Shown here one piece after another: positions 1 to 11,320 of a stretch of DNA of 64,000 nucleotides (the stretch's first letter is position 1; every line of letters begins with the position of its first letter). Source of the DNA: Acanthosoma haemorrhoidale. Lineage: Eukaryota > Arthropoda > Insecta > Hemiptera > Acanthosomatidae. The translations under genes and the position numbers were made by a program. The DNA is taken from NCBI GenBank assembly GCA_930367205.1, contig OV884012.1, positions 56,317,239 to 56,381,238 on the forward strand, in the 5' to 3' direction. The notes beneath the pieces are model-generated. The model was not told where the DNA came from. It searched no databases and saw nothing but the letters and a program-made list of their open reading frames with translations.

Positions 1-154
1 GTTTGTTTACGTCGTTCATCAGTTTACACCAAATAACACCAAACTATGCATACGTATAGATAAACACGGACAGTGATGTATTTATTTTGTTCTCATTCTT
101 CGATCAGCAAACTTTAAGTTAATAAAACTCTGGTTTACAAGTTTCAAGTTTAGT

Positions 155-318
155 AAAGTTTAAGTATTTTTCTGTCCAATAGTTTAAGTAATTTTTCTCT
201 CAAATAGTTTACTTATTTTTTTTATCAAATAGTTTAATTATTTTTTTTATCAAATAGTTTAAGTATTTTTTTTTTTATCAAATAGCTTAAGGATTTTTTT
301 TTGTTTTTTTATCAAATG
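155..318. repeat. Imperfect AT-rich tandem repeat, about five units
   Basis: Roughly 30-bp units built on 'caaatagtttaagtattttt' recur five times with variable T-run lengths. Unit-to-unit drift and T-tract expansion suggest replication slippage. No coding potential is visible. The sequence before it (1-154) shows nothing recognisable, and 319-589 is anonymous apart from a short purine-rich stretch near 468-495. Confidence 0.6.
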
Positions 319-589
319 CTATTGGTTTATTATCATTTAATAAATGTCGGTCATCTAAATGTCTTCCCCTAGATATGTCAATTCCCTGTAATATTTCAGG
401 TTCCCCTGTCCTTGGGTAATGCCCTCTCCTGGCATTAATATTTTCCCCCAGATTCCTGTAAACATTTAGGGGGAGGAGGAAGAGAGAGAAAGTCGGGGTT
501 TACACAGCCATGCAATTAGAAATCAACGAAAACGGTAAAAAAAAAATATACTAATTAAATAGGTTATATTACTCCGCAGTGCAGGTAGA

Positions 590-1307
590 TCCTAAGCGAA
601 AATCCCACTGTCTGCTTATGGGCTAAAAATTCTAAAAAACATCAAGCGTATCCAATCCTTTTAATCCAAGTCCTAAGAACAATAGTAAATGCTTCTTATT
701 ACGTCAGCAACAAAATTCTACATAACAATCTTAATATACCCTACATTCTTGAACTCATCCCTTCCAAGTTTATGCATTTCCATAGTAACCTATCCAACCA
801 CCCTAATCCCGTAGTACAGTCATTGCACTGCTCCATTCATCCCAATAATCCTCCTCGGAGACTGAAACGGCAGTGGCCTCGTGACCTGCTACAAATACGT
901 GACAGTGGGAGCCCTGGCAATGGCCAGTTTCTCCAATCATCTCCTGAGCGTCTGTGGCTCTCGCGCTCTTCGTCAGCCTCCACTGGTTCGTATCCGGTGA
1001 CGCGGCTTACGGACGAGCGTGGGGGACTTCCCAAGACTCCGCTTCCTCTTACGCATGCGAGGGAGGTGACAAACATGTGGACTTGGGAGGCCTCTAGGCT
1101 ATTTGTAAATATTGTATGAATGAGCGAGTGAATGATGAATTGTAAATATGGTATGAATGAGCGAGTGAATGATGAATTGTAAATATGGTATGAATGAGCG
1201 AGTGAATGATGAATTGTAAATATGGTATGAATGAGAACATTTATCTCAATCACTTATTGCCTAATAAGGCAGATTGTAATTTTAGCACAATAAAGAATAT
1301 TATATAT
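590..1307 (+). mobile_element. 5'-truncated, decayed 3' end of a jockey-clade LINE (copy 1)
   Basis: The segment aligns by eye to the better-preserved copy at 44.1-44.8 kb. Shared blocks include the ORF2 tail encoding 'NIKRIQSF' and 'ILELIPSK', the end 'NPPRRLKRQWPRD', and the whole GC-rich 3' UTR ending in 'caataaag'. The reading frame is broken by stops and small deletions, and no reverse transcriptase core is present. It is therefore a dead, 5'-truncated insertion. The 3' end is followed by a short TA run rather than a poly-A tail. The family identity (jockey-like) rests on the C-terminal motif seen in copy 3. The anonymous stretch 1308-2500 downstream holds no feature I can support. Confidence 0.7.
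1103..1235 (+). repeat. 37-bp tandem repeat in the LINE 3' UTR, about 3.6 units
   Basis: Units start at 1103, 1140, 1177 and 1214 (partial). Each carries 'gaatgagcgagtgaatgatg' next to 'ttgtaaatatggtat'. The copy at 44.1-44.8 kb carries only about one and a half units, so the array expanded in this copy or its source lineage. Confidence 0.85.
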
Positions 1308-2818
1308 ATATAACGAAAAAAAGCTTATGGGGGAAACAAAAAAAGGTTTGTAAAAAAAAATGTGCTTGATCCTCGCAATTATAAATACTCCACTTCACCA
1401 AGTGAAGTACAAATATGTCCCAATTGTGCTTGGAAAAATTGTTCTAATTCTAAAAGTCAACCACCATCTGTCTGGTCAGGTTCATACCTTGACCAAACAA
1501 TTCCCTGATGTAAGACAAACTACGCTTAGTTTAAAATACCACCTAGAGAGTCCTCGCCAACAGCACATTCAGTCCCATACCCCAATATCTATGAAGACGC
1601 TTCAGCTGACAACTCAGGTTATCTTCTCCAATTTTTTTTAGTATACTCAAACTATTTAGGCCAAAACTTAAATCAATATAATTATTTCAGGTACAAAACA
1701 CCGTAACATAGATGGGGGTCCTTCCCCTTTTTTTCGATCATAACCTTGTCCAACAGTTTGGTAGACATTTTTTAAATCAATAAAATCGGTGCACGTAAGT
1801 TAAATTGTATGCCATGTACATATTTTAGAGGCTAAACTTGAAAGAAATCGAGGGACTCTACAACGAATATGGAAAATCATTTATAAGAGAAATTATGGCA
1901 GAAAGTAAGAAAACAATGTTCTCTCGGCCGACATAGACAAAGATCTCGGTATCTCTCATCCGCGAAATACCAACGGATCTTCGATCTCGAGGCTTCTATT
2001 TGGGGCGGCTGCAATAGAGCTTAGCGGGAGGCGGCAACTCAAACTTTCGACGATTGTATGCAGATATAAACAGACTGCTATCAACAACGGGATTTGCATT
2101 TTGTAAGCTATATGGGAACTAGATAACTCACTATTATATTCACTAGACTAAACATAGTTTTGTATAACCCACGGCTATGGTTTATGTCATAATTTTCTTC
2201 TACCCAACTCTCTGCACTCTCCAGTTTGGTATATTTAGGAGATAACTTGATTCAGAAACATACACACATGAATCGCAGATTGCAAAGTCTGCGGAATCGA
2301 TCGATTTTATCGACCAGCAATTTGCCGTACTTACCTCACCTTTATTCCTGAGCCAGGTTAGCAAAGTCGACATGTTCAACTCTCCGTAAAATGCATGCAC
2401 TTCACTTTTCTCAACCTTCTTCATATTTACCCTTCTCGTCTTTGTCCATATATTCAATAAAGAACTTTCCTCATAATGATTTGTAAACGATTTCATCGGT
2501 CATTGTGTCCCCCACGTTTTTGAGGCACAATGGACAGATATGAGTTTTATATAAGGATTATAAAACCTAGCCTATCCAATGAGGAATCAAAATTTTATTG
2601 AGTCAGATTGTGAATATTTTGCGGATACGATATATTTGTCTGCCTACAATCCTATTTTTATTGTCATGGGCGATAAAGATACGTTGCCTCTTGCACAGCC
2701 CAGATAGTAGCACTGTAAAAGGAAGCCTTAATGGCTGAATGTAATGGACAAGCAATTAATTTTTAGCTCACTTTGGTGTAGGGGCGTTTCATCTTCTTTA
2801 CTTGTCCAAGTTGGGAAA

Positions 2819-2824
2819 GAAAAG

Positions 2825-2880
<56 letters not shown>
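2819..2880 (+). repeat. Long adenine homopolymer (about 57 pure A)
   Basis: An almost uninterrupted A tract. It could be the tail of a retroposed sequence, because the preceding 150 bp are unlike the following DNA, but no parent sequence was recognised and no target duplication was found. Tracts this long are also prone to assembly length errors. Confidence 0.8.
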
Positions 2881-2884
<4 letters not shown>

Positions 2885-3257
2885 TAATACTATGCTCCAT
2901 TTCTGGCATTTATTATTACTCCACTAACACAATCGCCTTGGACTACTGGCATTTAATCTCCAATTAGAACGCGCACTGTGTACAACCAGCCGAAGTTAAG
3001 AAATACAACGATCTCCAATTTAAAGCGATAATATAGCATACAACTGCAATCATGAATTTAACTCACAAGTGTTCCCGGGAACTTTAAACGACAGAACGCC
3101 TTCGTCACCAACAGCAAGTACCGCTGGTTTAAGCCTCTAAGTTCGTGAGTTGAGATAGCTAAAAGTCGCATAATAACCAGTTCTAAGTGGCCCCGGTTAC
3201 AATGACAATTTTAATATTTAGAATAATAAATTACAACGTTATTTTTATTCTTAACAG

Positions 3258-3345
3258 GTACAATTTTCTTCAGAAGATAACTGAACTTAAACAACAAAAT
3301 GTTAAACCTGTGTTGCCACTAATAAATAAAATAATGGAAGTACAG
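3258..3345 (+). other. Weak candidate plus-strand exon
   Basis: An 88-bp stretch follows a T-rich tract ending 'ttcttaacag', a good acceptor, and ends 'gtacag' before 'gtatcg', a usable donor. One frame is open throughout and reads 'YNFLQKITELKQ' to 'INKIMEVQ', starting one nucleotide in and ending in phase 0. No family was recognised, and the strand is opposite to the stronger exons in this window. AT-rich DNA can produce such patterns by chance, so this is tentative. The rest of 2881-4860 holds nothing I recognise. Confidence 0.2.
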
Positions 3346-4869
3346 GTATCGGACAGGATGTTTTTTCATCAGATTTTATAAATTTTAAAATCAATGAAAT
3401 GGCGATCAATGAGACAACGTCACTTAAAAGTATAACCATTGATAAATCAAGACGAATAGAATTTTAAAATCCATAAGGAATGTTATCTACTTGTTAAATG
3501 ATGAGTACTGCACAAAATGCTGGTTTCATAATGTAAGTAGTTCGTATGAGTTTTAACACAACACTACTAAACTGGCACAACAGGACTACAGTATCAAGTA
3601 CCTTTCAAACATTTATAGTAATAACAGGGTCCGGGACTTTATACGTAGTTATGAAATATAATTTTATGTAATGGAGATAATAGCACAAGAAATTTATAAA
3701 TAATTTAAGAACTGTCAATTATTTATAATACGGGTAAGAAATTAAACGTGAATTCCTCAATGGCCAGTCAATTCCAAGATCATTCGGATGCCTGGGATGC
3801 CTTGCATTTCTCCACCAAAAGAATGAGGGAATATATCCCAATAACTCGACTGCAAATGAAAAATATCTCGGAAAATAAATATTTCTGGAAGATGGGGGAT
3901 GATGATATTTATATTTTAAAAATAAAATAAATATTCAACAACGCCTCAATATGAGTCCGTCGTTAATAATTTATGGGTTTCAATGATTTTAGTGCCACTT
4001 TCTTTCAAGAGTGTACATAGATTTTGAATGAATAAATCATAAAAATAATGCAAATATATGGCGTGGAGCTTACTAAAGAATAATCAGGATTTGTGTTTAA
4101 TACTGCGATAGTATTTTGAATAAGTAAATCAGTAATAGTGGAAACCTCCAATTTTAGATAAATTCAGTCTATGAATATTTTATTATCTCAATTAAAGTTC
4201 TGATGACGAACTATCTAAGTTATATCCAAATAAAGTGTATAGTCTGCCACCTGCTCGTCAAACTGCGAATTGATCTGATATAAAAGTGGTTTCGCGTTCA
4301 AAGGATAAGATGTTCAGCTGATCAAAGATAAGATAATAAGATTACAAGGTTATTCAATCTGGCCACCCTCGCATTTGCAGCACGCGACCATCGGAAAAGT
4401 CTTACGCCCAAGTACCGCAGCCCTCAACCAAAAGTATACTTCAAAACGATACTCTTTTCTCCAACGATTAGGCTAAATAGGGCAGGCAGTCGTGGTCTAA
4501 AATCAAGTAACACAGCTTGGGTGGTAAACAAGTAAATGAATAAATGAATATTTAACTGCAAAACCCGTTCTTCAATTATTCTTCTTTTTTTACAAGAAAT
4601 GCTACATTGAATTAAATAAAATTTGGGTTCATGAATAAAAGTTTTCTAATTCATACACTATATCCAATGGATGTTTGAAATATATACATGTAAATATAAG
4701 TACAGATACAGACCATAGTACAAATTATTCACACAAAATAAAATTTATTAATACTTAACTAAACAATTTTTTTATTTAAAACAAAACTCAAATGTCACAA
4801 ACCCAAAAGAAAGCAAATCAGAGAAAGTGATACTATCAGTATCAGATCATCTGTTTTTTCTATCCTATT

Positions 4870-5525
4870 GAAACCTACCTCATTTTCTTACCATTTTATT
4901 TTCTAATTTATTAGATCAATTGACCTTAACTAATTTGGTAGGTCCGTCATGAGATCTTTAATTCAACTTGTTTTTATGTCTTTGACATAGGAAATTATCC
5001 CGATTGAATCGCCCGATCTCAAGGCTAATGTTATAGTTATTAATAAATTGAGAAACTGGGAATTGTGAAATATATACAAGTAAAATGGTTATAACAAATA
5101 ATTATAATTATAAATAGTGCTGACATTAATTATATAAAAAAAATATTCAATTCCTTTTGAACAAGGATAGTTACTACTAATTAGTTATATAAAAAAAATG
5201 AAAATTGAGCTCAATCTCTTTTTAATGGATCCATAATAATAAAAAAAACAATATCTATATCACCCAATCGATGATCTCAGTTTAATCCAATCAACGTTAC
5301 TGTTGATTTCCTCTTCTTCTTCTTCTTCTTCTTCTCCTCTTCTTCTGTTGGATACCGCCAAGTCGGGGTCTTGCTCTTGTTCGCCCTCTGGCTGTTAGGC
5401 TAAGACTGACTAAGACTCGCCCTTCATCTCATCCCCACTCCTAAGAGCACAAAGGGATGATGCTTACCAGCTGGAAGGGTTGCAGGCCATGATATTCTCA
5501 AATATCATGAATGTTACACTATATC
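4870..5525 (-). repeat. Left arm of a long inverted repeat (about 0.6 kb)
   Basis: The reverse complement matches 6868-7400 by eye. The outer end carries 'attgaaacctacct'. Inner blocks include 'cccgatctcaaggctaatgt', 'acgttactgttgatttcctc' and 'aatatcatgaatgttacact'. The arm contains a CTT microsatellite (about 5311-5343) absent from the other arm, and a roughly 80-bp segment at its inner end that the right arm lacks. No reading frame is present. It is either one arm of a long-TIR or foldback transposon, or one of two inverted copies of a non-autonomous element. Confidence 0.65.
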
Positions 5526-6867
5526 AGTTATTATTTTTATGTTGTTCTATTAGTCCTGATTGCTTTTATTCGATGTGAAATGTAATTAGAGTAAAATCGG
5601 TAACAAAAAGAAGACAAGAATTTAAGAAAACATAAATATGGTATCAAAGGACAAGATCAATGAACCAGTATTAAATAATGGGACGAATAAGTATTGATAT
5701 TTTTTGTGTGTACAGAGCCAACAGTCACGTAAAACAGCTGATAGAGCCCATCATGAGAGTATGTGAGTACTTACTTCAAAAGAGTGCTTTAATGCGAATA
5801 TTATGTGCGTCTATAGATTATTTTCCTTGGCATTTAATGTTGATTCCGTGTCATGTTGATTTAATGCTACTCTTGGATAGTAATTGATTAGACGATTCTA
5901 TATTGTACTAACATTGGAACGTTGTTAATAGGGCATGTGACTACATGCAGGTCCTCTTCCAAGGAAACGGTTCATTAAAGATAGCACTGATACTGATTTA
6001 TAGAACAAAAGGCTTGCCTATAAATCTAACCCATGACATCATCATCCTGTTGCCTCTTGAGGAACAATCAGCCTTGATGGAAATGTTTTCCTAGAACCTT
6101 CATGTAAACTGTCAAGTGTGGAGAAAGTTATGAACAAATATCAGATACTTTTTACGCCTAAGATCAAACCTCCAATAACCACTTGGCAATGCTAATGACC
6201 ACTTTCATCCGTTTTTTAATTCATTTTAAATTATGGGCATACAAAATTTATTTCCAAACAATTTCCTCAGCTAATAGATTGCCTATTGGTACAATATCCA
6301 GTTTAAATAATTTTTTCACATTAGGGATTCAACTTATCCCAGTCTCATGTACGACTTATTTCAAACTTACGAACAAGGGACTTTCGTCTGGAACCTTTAG
6401 GCCTCCAGGGTAGATCGAACGAACAAGGAAGACGCAGCACCGATAACGGACGGCTGACACAGAGAATTAAACTGTTAGAGAAAGCTAACGGCAATCAGAG
6501 GGCCAACTTCCGGCCACTTTTCCTTTCGTTACCGGTGGACACACACCGATTACGTTCCGTAATGGCCAGTGTCAACAGAGAGGGGGCGTCAAAACAGATA
6601 GGATAAACGCTTCGGCTAAAAAGCAAATGCTTCTTTTGACGTCTTGAATCGAGATGGTTTGTATATTTGGGTTCAACGTACTCCAGTGTAAGGAGAAAGG
6701 AGAGTTACTCACCTGGTTGACCGAAAACAGAAACGGAAATAAATATTCACTGACTGTCATTTATACAGACAGTTACCTCTTCAACACAATGCCACAATTA
6801 AACCAGTAAAACTAGTAGTTATTTTTTATCAATTAAAATCGTTTTGCATGATTCATAGACTATATAT
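5526..6867. other. Spacer between the inverted arms; no recognised gene
   Basis: The 1.3-kb interior holds only short open frames and no transposase motif that I can see. One point of note is a strong donor-like sequence on the minus strand near 6714, CAG before GTGAGT, preceded by a pyrimidine-rich tract. If the arms are TIRs, this interior is not an intact transposase gene. Confidence 0.4.
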
Positions 6868-7400
6868 ATATTGTAACATTCATGATATTTGATAAACGAG
6901 CAGTCTTAGCACAACCGTCGAGAAGAACGGACTTAGCAAGCTCTCGAATAGGCGGTTACCATACAGGAAGAGAGGAGAAGAACCAACAGCAGAAAGTAAC
7001 GTTGATTGGATTACAGGAAGATCATCGATTGGGTGGTATTAATATTGTTTTTATTATGGACCCATTAAAAGAAATTGAGCTCAAATTCATGTTTGTAATT
7101 AGTAGTAATTATCCTAATTTAAAAGGAATTGAATATTTTTTTATACTTTTGTCAATAATCTATGTTAATTATAATTATTTGTTATAATCATTTTATTTGA
7201 ATATATTTCACAATTCCTCAATTTATTAATAACTACAACATTAGCCTTGAGATCGGGCGATTCAATCGGGATAAATTCCTATGTCAAAGACATAAAACAA
7301 TTTGAATTAAAGATCTCATGACGGACCTGCCAAATTAGTTAAGGTAAATTGATCAAATAAAGTAGAAAGGGAAATGGTGAAAAATGAGGTAGGTTTCAAT
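6868..7400 (+). repeat. Right arm of a long inverted repeat (about 0.53 kb)
   Basis: Inverted partner of the arm at 4870-5525. Matching landmarks include 'gtaacattcatgatatttga', 'agtaacgttgattggatta', 'ttagccttgagatcgggcga' and the terminal 'gaggtaggtttcaat'. The arm ends against a TA microsatellite into which the gypsy element inserted. Divergence between arms, by small indels and substitutions, shows the pair is much older than the gypsy insertion. Confidence 0.65.
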
Positions 7401-7415
7401 ATATATATATATATA

Positions 7416-7599
7416 AGTTAACGATCGTCAACGAAAAACGAGAAGAAAAAGGAAAGAGGTTGAATGTAGTTACTGAACGAGAGTTGTCACAAGACTGTTT
7501 TTATTTGAGCTTTTAAAGCCTCTCTAAATACATTCGGGATGTTTACATCCCGATGACTTAAGGATTAGGCTGGCTGCCTACGACGTCCGAACCTTAACT
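7416..7599 (-). repeat. 3' LTR of the gypsy element
   Basis: 184-bp copy identical to 12602-12785. It follows a G-rich tract in coding orientation and abuts the TA microsatellite that provides the TATA target duplication. The internal palindrome lies at 7534-7553. Confidence 0.95.
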
Positions 7600-7611
7600 C
7601 CCCCCTGCCAG
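7600..7611 (-). other. Polypurine tract of the gypsy element
   Basis: On the coding strand 'ctggcagggggg' lies immediately upstream of the 3' LTR, the position of the plus-strand DNA primer. A second G-rich run sits near 7962-7968, just after the pol stop. The interval 7612-7948 holds no env-like frame. Confidence 0.75.
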
Positions 7612-7948
7612 TTTACGCATATCTCTTCGTAAACTCCAAGGTCCGCCGCACTCAGCACACAGCCTGTAATCCCTTACATCACGTTTACGGTCTAATATAT
7701 TCATAGTCCTCACAAAAAAACAAAGAAAAGAGATAATACAGAAATAAAACAAAAATAATAATAACAAAAAATAATACATTCGCCCTGGACCCGGTGGCTG
7801 CCAGGTAAAAAAAAATGGAACATCCACAATATAAATAATGAAAACAAAAACTCTCTCTGAGCAGCACATGTGAATGTGAACATGTGAAACATATGATTCC
7901 GGATCAGTTGCTCCGTATCGGATCGAGGGCACACCATCTTACGCACAT

Positions 7949-10900
7949 TCAACACCCTCCCCCCTGTGTTGGGAGTTTCAACTGTTCAATGTGAACGGTT
8001 CGCCTCTTCTTTGGGGTGGTCATACTCTCGATGGTCACGAGATTATGTTCCCGAATTATGATGACCTTAAAGGGCCCCTCATACCGAACAAGTTCCTTAC
8101 TACGATTTGACACGACTTTTCTGTACACAACGGTCCCAATCGATATTGCTCCTATGCGATCACGCACCTTCAAATTTGCCCGTGCCACGCGCTTGGATTT
8201 TTCGCGCATAATCTTATCGCGTACTTTGTACCACATCTTTCCGAGCTGTATGTGGGTGTTATGGAGCTGTGCCACCATTCCCTCATCCGCCACCGTCTCT
8301 GGCCAGTTCCTCGGTCTCACTCGTAATCCAAACAAAATTTCGAAGGGTGCTAACCCCGTCGTGGCATGTATCGAGTGGTTGTATGCCGCCACCGCCATTG
8401 GCATCGCTACGTTCGCCGACAGGCCTTTATCCACCTGGTACACGCGTAAGTGGTCGCTGAGGGTGCTGTGTAACCTTTCGATGGTTCCCCTGCTCTTGGG
8501 ATGCCCGGGGGTATTAAAATGCCATACCACATCCCGTTTTTGCATTTCGGCTCTCACGGTTGCATTGTCAAACTCCCGTCCCCCGTCCGACGAGATCCTC
8601 TCTGGTATGCCGTAGAACTGAAACCATGTGTTGAGGGCTTGTAATATGGAATCTGATGACTTGTCTCCCACCGCGTAGGCCATAGCCACTTTGCTAAATG
8701 GGTCGATGATAGTGACCCACTTAAAACCCCGCCACGTGAAGGTGTCCACTTGAATCTCCGTCAGTGGTGCTTCTGCCGTGGGTGATTCCTCCTGGAGTCC
8801 CTGCGGGGGATGTCTATCATATTTCGTCTTCTGACAAACTTCGCATGCTCCGATTACCTCCTGAATAGTCCGCTGCATCCCCCACCAAAAATAGCGCCTT
8901 CGTAGTGCTTGTGCCGTCTCCTGCCCACCGCGGTGGTTGGTTTTTCCTTGGTGATACGCCAGTGTTACCTCGCGTTGCTGCTCCTCGTCCCGCAGGGTTT
9001 GGACCACGGAAAGACACCGAATGAACGAGCGATCCACCCCCAACAGCTCTTTCTGCCACAGCTTTTTAATTTTGTCCCACACAGTCTCGTTGCCCACGAA
9101 TAAATGGTGTGTTTTGCCGGGTTTGGACACGTCCTTGAGAGCCTGACAAATTTGATCTCCTCGAACTCCCGGTGGTGACCAAATCGTCGCGATCTGACTC
9201 CTACCGTACGTACTATGGAGTATTTTCAGAGCACCCGATGTTTGAGTTTTCCATATGATCTGCCTCCGCTTATCATTGATAATTTCGTCCGTCGTCTCCA
9301 TATCACGCGGTCTCTCTCCTATAGACTCGTCTGATGGTGTGTCCGCACTCCTGTCACTATCTTTCCGCGTGCTGCTCCTGCCCGCTTCTCCAGGCGTCCA
9401 TTCCTCAATGAACTGCCTCATACCGCTCGATGTTTCCCCTTCTTCTATGGCGTTCACCATAATAGCGCGCGACAGCCAATCTGCCACGACGTTGTCTTTG
9501 CCTGGCTTATATACAATATCCAGATTGTATTGGGCTAAGAATTCCTTCCACCTTGTTACCCTTGAGGAGGATTCTTTGAGTTTTCCGACCCATTGAAGAG
9601 GTCGGTGATCCGTATGTATTCGAAACCTTCTGCCAAATACATACGGACGGAAGTGCCCAATGGCCCACACTATCCCGAGGAGTTCTCGTTCCAGAGCGCT
9701 GTACCGCGCCTCCGTGTCCGTCAGGCGTCTGCTCGCGTAAGCCACCGGTCTTTCCCCGTCTTCGCCTTCTTGTGACAATACTGCCCCCAAGGCATAGTCG
9801 CTTGCGTCGGTGGTGATCGTGAAATCCTTCTCAAAGTTAGGGAAAGCCAAAATCGGCGCCTCCTGCAAACGTGCCAAGCATTTGCGGATATTCTGCTCTA
9901 TCAGCGGCGTGATCATTATCCGTGCTCCTTTCCGTAGTAAATTGTTAATGGGTACCATATATTCTGCCATGTCCGGCACGAAACGGCGGTAGTAATTGAG
10001 CGTGCCCAGTAATCTCCGAATCCCTTTTACATCTTTTGGCACCTCCATTCTCTGGATCGCTTCTACTTTCGTCGAGTCTGGTTGAACCCCTTCCTGTGAG
10101 ATTGTGTGCCCTAAAAAACTAATCTGCTCCTGCCCCAGTGACGATTTGTCTATTGACAGTTTCAACCCGAAATCCCTTAATCTCTCAAATACGTTCCGGA
10201 GGTGTTGAATATGTTCCGATTCCGTTCGGCTGAAGATCAGCAGGTCATCCATGTAAATTTGGCACATATTTTCGTCCATTCCTCTCAGAAGTTCGTCCAT
10301 GAGACGCTGAAAGGTTATTGGAGCATTTTTGAGACCGAACGGCATTCTCGTGAACTCAAAATGCCCTCTTTCAAACGAAAACGCCGTTTTATGTTGGTCA
10401 TGCGCAGCTAGTTTGATCTGATGGTACCCTGCTTTTAGGTCCAATGTGCTAAAAATTTTTGCACCGTTTAGTCTGTCTAGGATGTCTTCGAACCGCGGGA
10501 TCGGATATTTTTCGTCCAGGGTATTATCGTTAAGTTTCCGAAAATCCACCACGACTCGGTATTTTTCCTCACATTCTCCCGGTCGACTTTTCTTTTTCAC
10601 TGCCCACAAAGGGCTATTATACGGAGACGTGCTATCTCTGATAATACCTTGGCGCTTGAGATCCTCGATCTCCTTTCTAATGTGTTGTCTGAGCGCTTGC
10701 GGATACCGCCTCTCCTTCACATACGTCACCCGCTCTACTTTTAACGGGATCTCATGTAGCGTTTTCCCCGTTGCTCCTAGCTTGTCCCCTTCAGCGAAAA
10801 AAATATCCCTAAACTCGCTCCTCAGACTCTCCCTCCAATCCTCCACTCTCTTAACCGCTCCTATTTGCTCCGTTTCGCCCCTTACGCCCCCCCGGCTTCG

Positions 10901-11320
10901 ATAGGTTCGCTTCCCTATTTTGATCCTCCAGTTCTCCCCCTCGTTTTTGATGCGCGCGCCTACTTTTCCCAGTAAATCACACCCCACTATTATCTGGTAT
11001 TCCCGTGGCATGTCTTCCACGACGTGTACTTTTATGTCACCCATTACTTTCGCCCATTCTTCCAGCCCCACGACCGCTTCTCCCATTACTTCGCAGGGTC
11101 CCCCAAGAGTAAGTAATTTACACTTACATACCTTGATCTGGTGTGCCCTCTCTCCTCTACGCAACCTCTCTAACGCACCACGAGATATTATTGTATTGGT
11201 GCTGCCAGTATCAATGAGGCACCTCTCCCCCTTCCCGAACTCGATAATTGGCAAACCACACATCCTTTCCCGCACTGTATTGCACCTTAGGATGCGGTCG
11301 CCTCTCTGCTGCCACTCTCC
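7949..11320 (-). CDS. pol: Gypsy Pol: protease, RT, RNase H, integrase
   Basis: The open frame runs uninterrupted from immediately after the gag TGA to the stop at 7949, about 1123 aa, with no ATG at its head. Numbering from the GTG at 11275: the protease motif is 'CLIDTGSTNT' (D22); reverse transcriptase has 'DFRKLN', 'MPFGLKNAP' and the YMDD box at 341-344; RNase H has 'TTDASDYALGAVLS'; integrase has an HX5H...CX2C zinc module and the catalytic triad D844, D897, E933 (35 residues between the last two). A GPY/F-like 'RYEGPFKVI' lies near the C-terminus. All catalytic residues that I can check are present. Expression as a Gag-Pol fusion would require TGA readthrough. The numerous open frames on the opposite strand are shadows. 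Confidence 0.95.
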   Translation of the reverse strand, partial: GEWQQRGDRILRCNTVRERMCGLPIIEFGKGERCLIDTGSTNTIISRGALERLRRGERAHQIKVCKCKLLTLGGPCEVMGEAVVGLEEWAKVMGDIKVHVVEDMPREYQIIVGCDLLGKVGARIKNEGENWRIKIGKRTYRSRGGVRGETEQIGAVKRVEDWRESLRSEFRDIFFAEGDKLGATGKTLHEIPLKVERVTYVKERRYPQALRQHIRKEIEDLKRQGIIRDSTSPYNSPLWAVKKKSRPGECEEKYRVVVDFRKLNDNTLDEKYPIPRFEDILDRLNGAKIFSTLDLKAGYHQIKLAAHDQHKTAFSFERGHFEFTRMPFGLKNAPITFQRLMDELLRGMDENMCQIYMDDLLIFSRTESEHIQHLRNVFERLRDFGLKLSIDKSSLGQEQISFLGHTISQEGVQPDSTKVEAIQRMEVPKDVKGIRRLLGTLNYYRRFVPDMAEYMVPINNLLRKGARIMITPLIEQNIRKCLARLQEAPILAFPNFEKDFTITTDASDYALGAVLSQEGEDGERPVAYASRRLTDTEARYSALERELLGIVWAIGHFRPYVFGRRFRIHTDHRPLQWVGKLKESSSRVTRWKEFLAQYNLDIVYKPGKDNVVADWLSRAIMVNAIEEGETSSGMRQFIEEWTPGEAGRSSTRKDSDRSADTPSDESIGERPRDMETTDEIINDKRRQIIWKTQTSGALKILHSTYGRSQIATIWSPPGVRGDQICQALKDVSKPGKTHHLFVGNETVWDKIKKLWQKELLGVDRSFIRCLSVVQTLRDEEQQREVTLAYHQGKTNHRGGQETAQALRRRYFWWGMQRTIQEVIGACEVCQKTKYDRHPPQGLQEESPTAEAPLTEIQVDTFTWRGFKWVTIIDPFSKVAMAYAVGDKSSDSILQALNTWFQFYGIPERISSDGGREFDNATVRAEMQKRDVVWHFNTPGHPKSRGTIERLHSTLSDHLRVYQVDKGLSANVAMPMAVAAYNHSIHATTGLAPFEILFGLRVRPRNWPETVADEGMVAQLHNTHIQLGKMWYKVRDKIMREKSKRVARANLKVRDRIGAISIGTVVYRKVVSNRSKELVRYEGPFKVIIIREHNLVTIESMTTPKKRRTVHIEQLKLPTQGGGC

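Noticed and set aside
837..1253. 138-codon minus-strand frame with repeated peptide near 1.1 kb
   Set aside because: It is antisense to the LINE 3' UTR, and its repeats are just the 37-bp tandem array translated. The same shadow appears at 44.4-44.7 kb.
2334..2496. Minus-strand frame starting 'MKSFTNHYEESS' and ending at a strong GAG/GTAAGT donor
   Set aside because: No homology that I recognise, no transcription context, and AT-rich composition. The donor alone is not enough to call a first exon.
7612..7949. Possible env gene downstream of gypsy pol
   Set aside because: Only about 350 bp separate pol from the 3' LTR, with no signal peptide, furin-type site or transmembrane segment of the right size.
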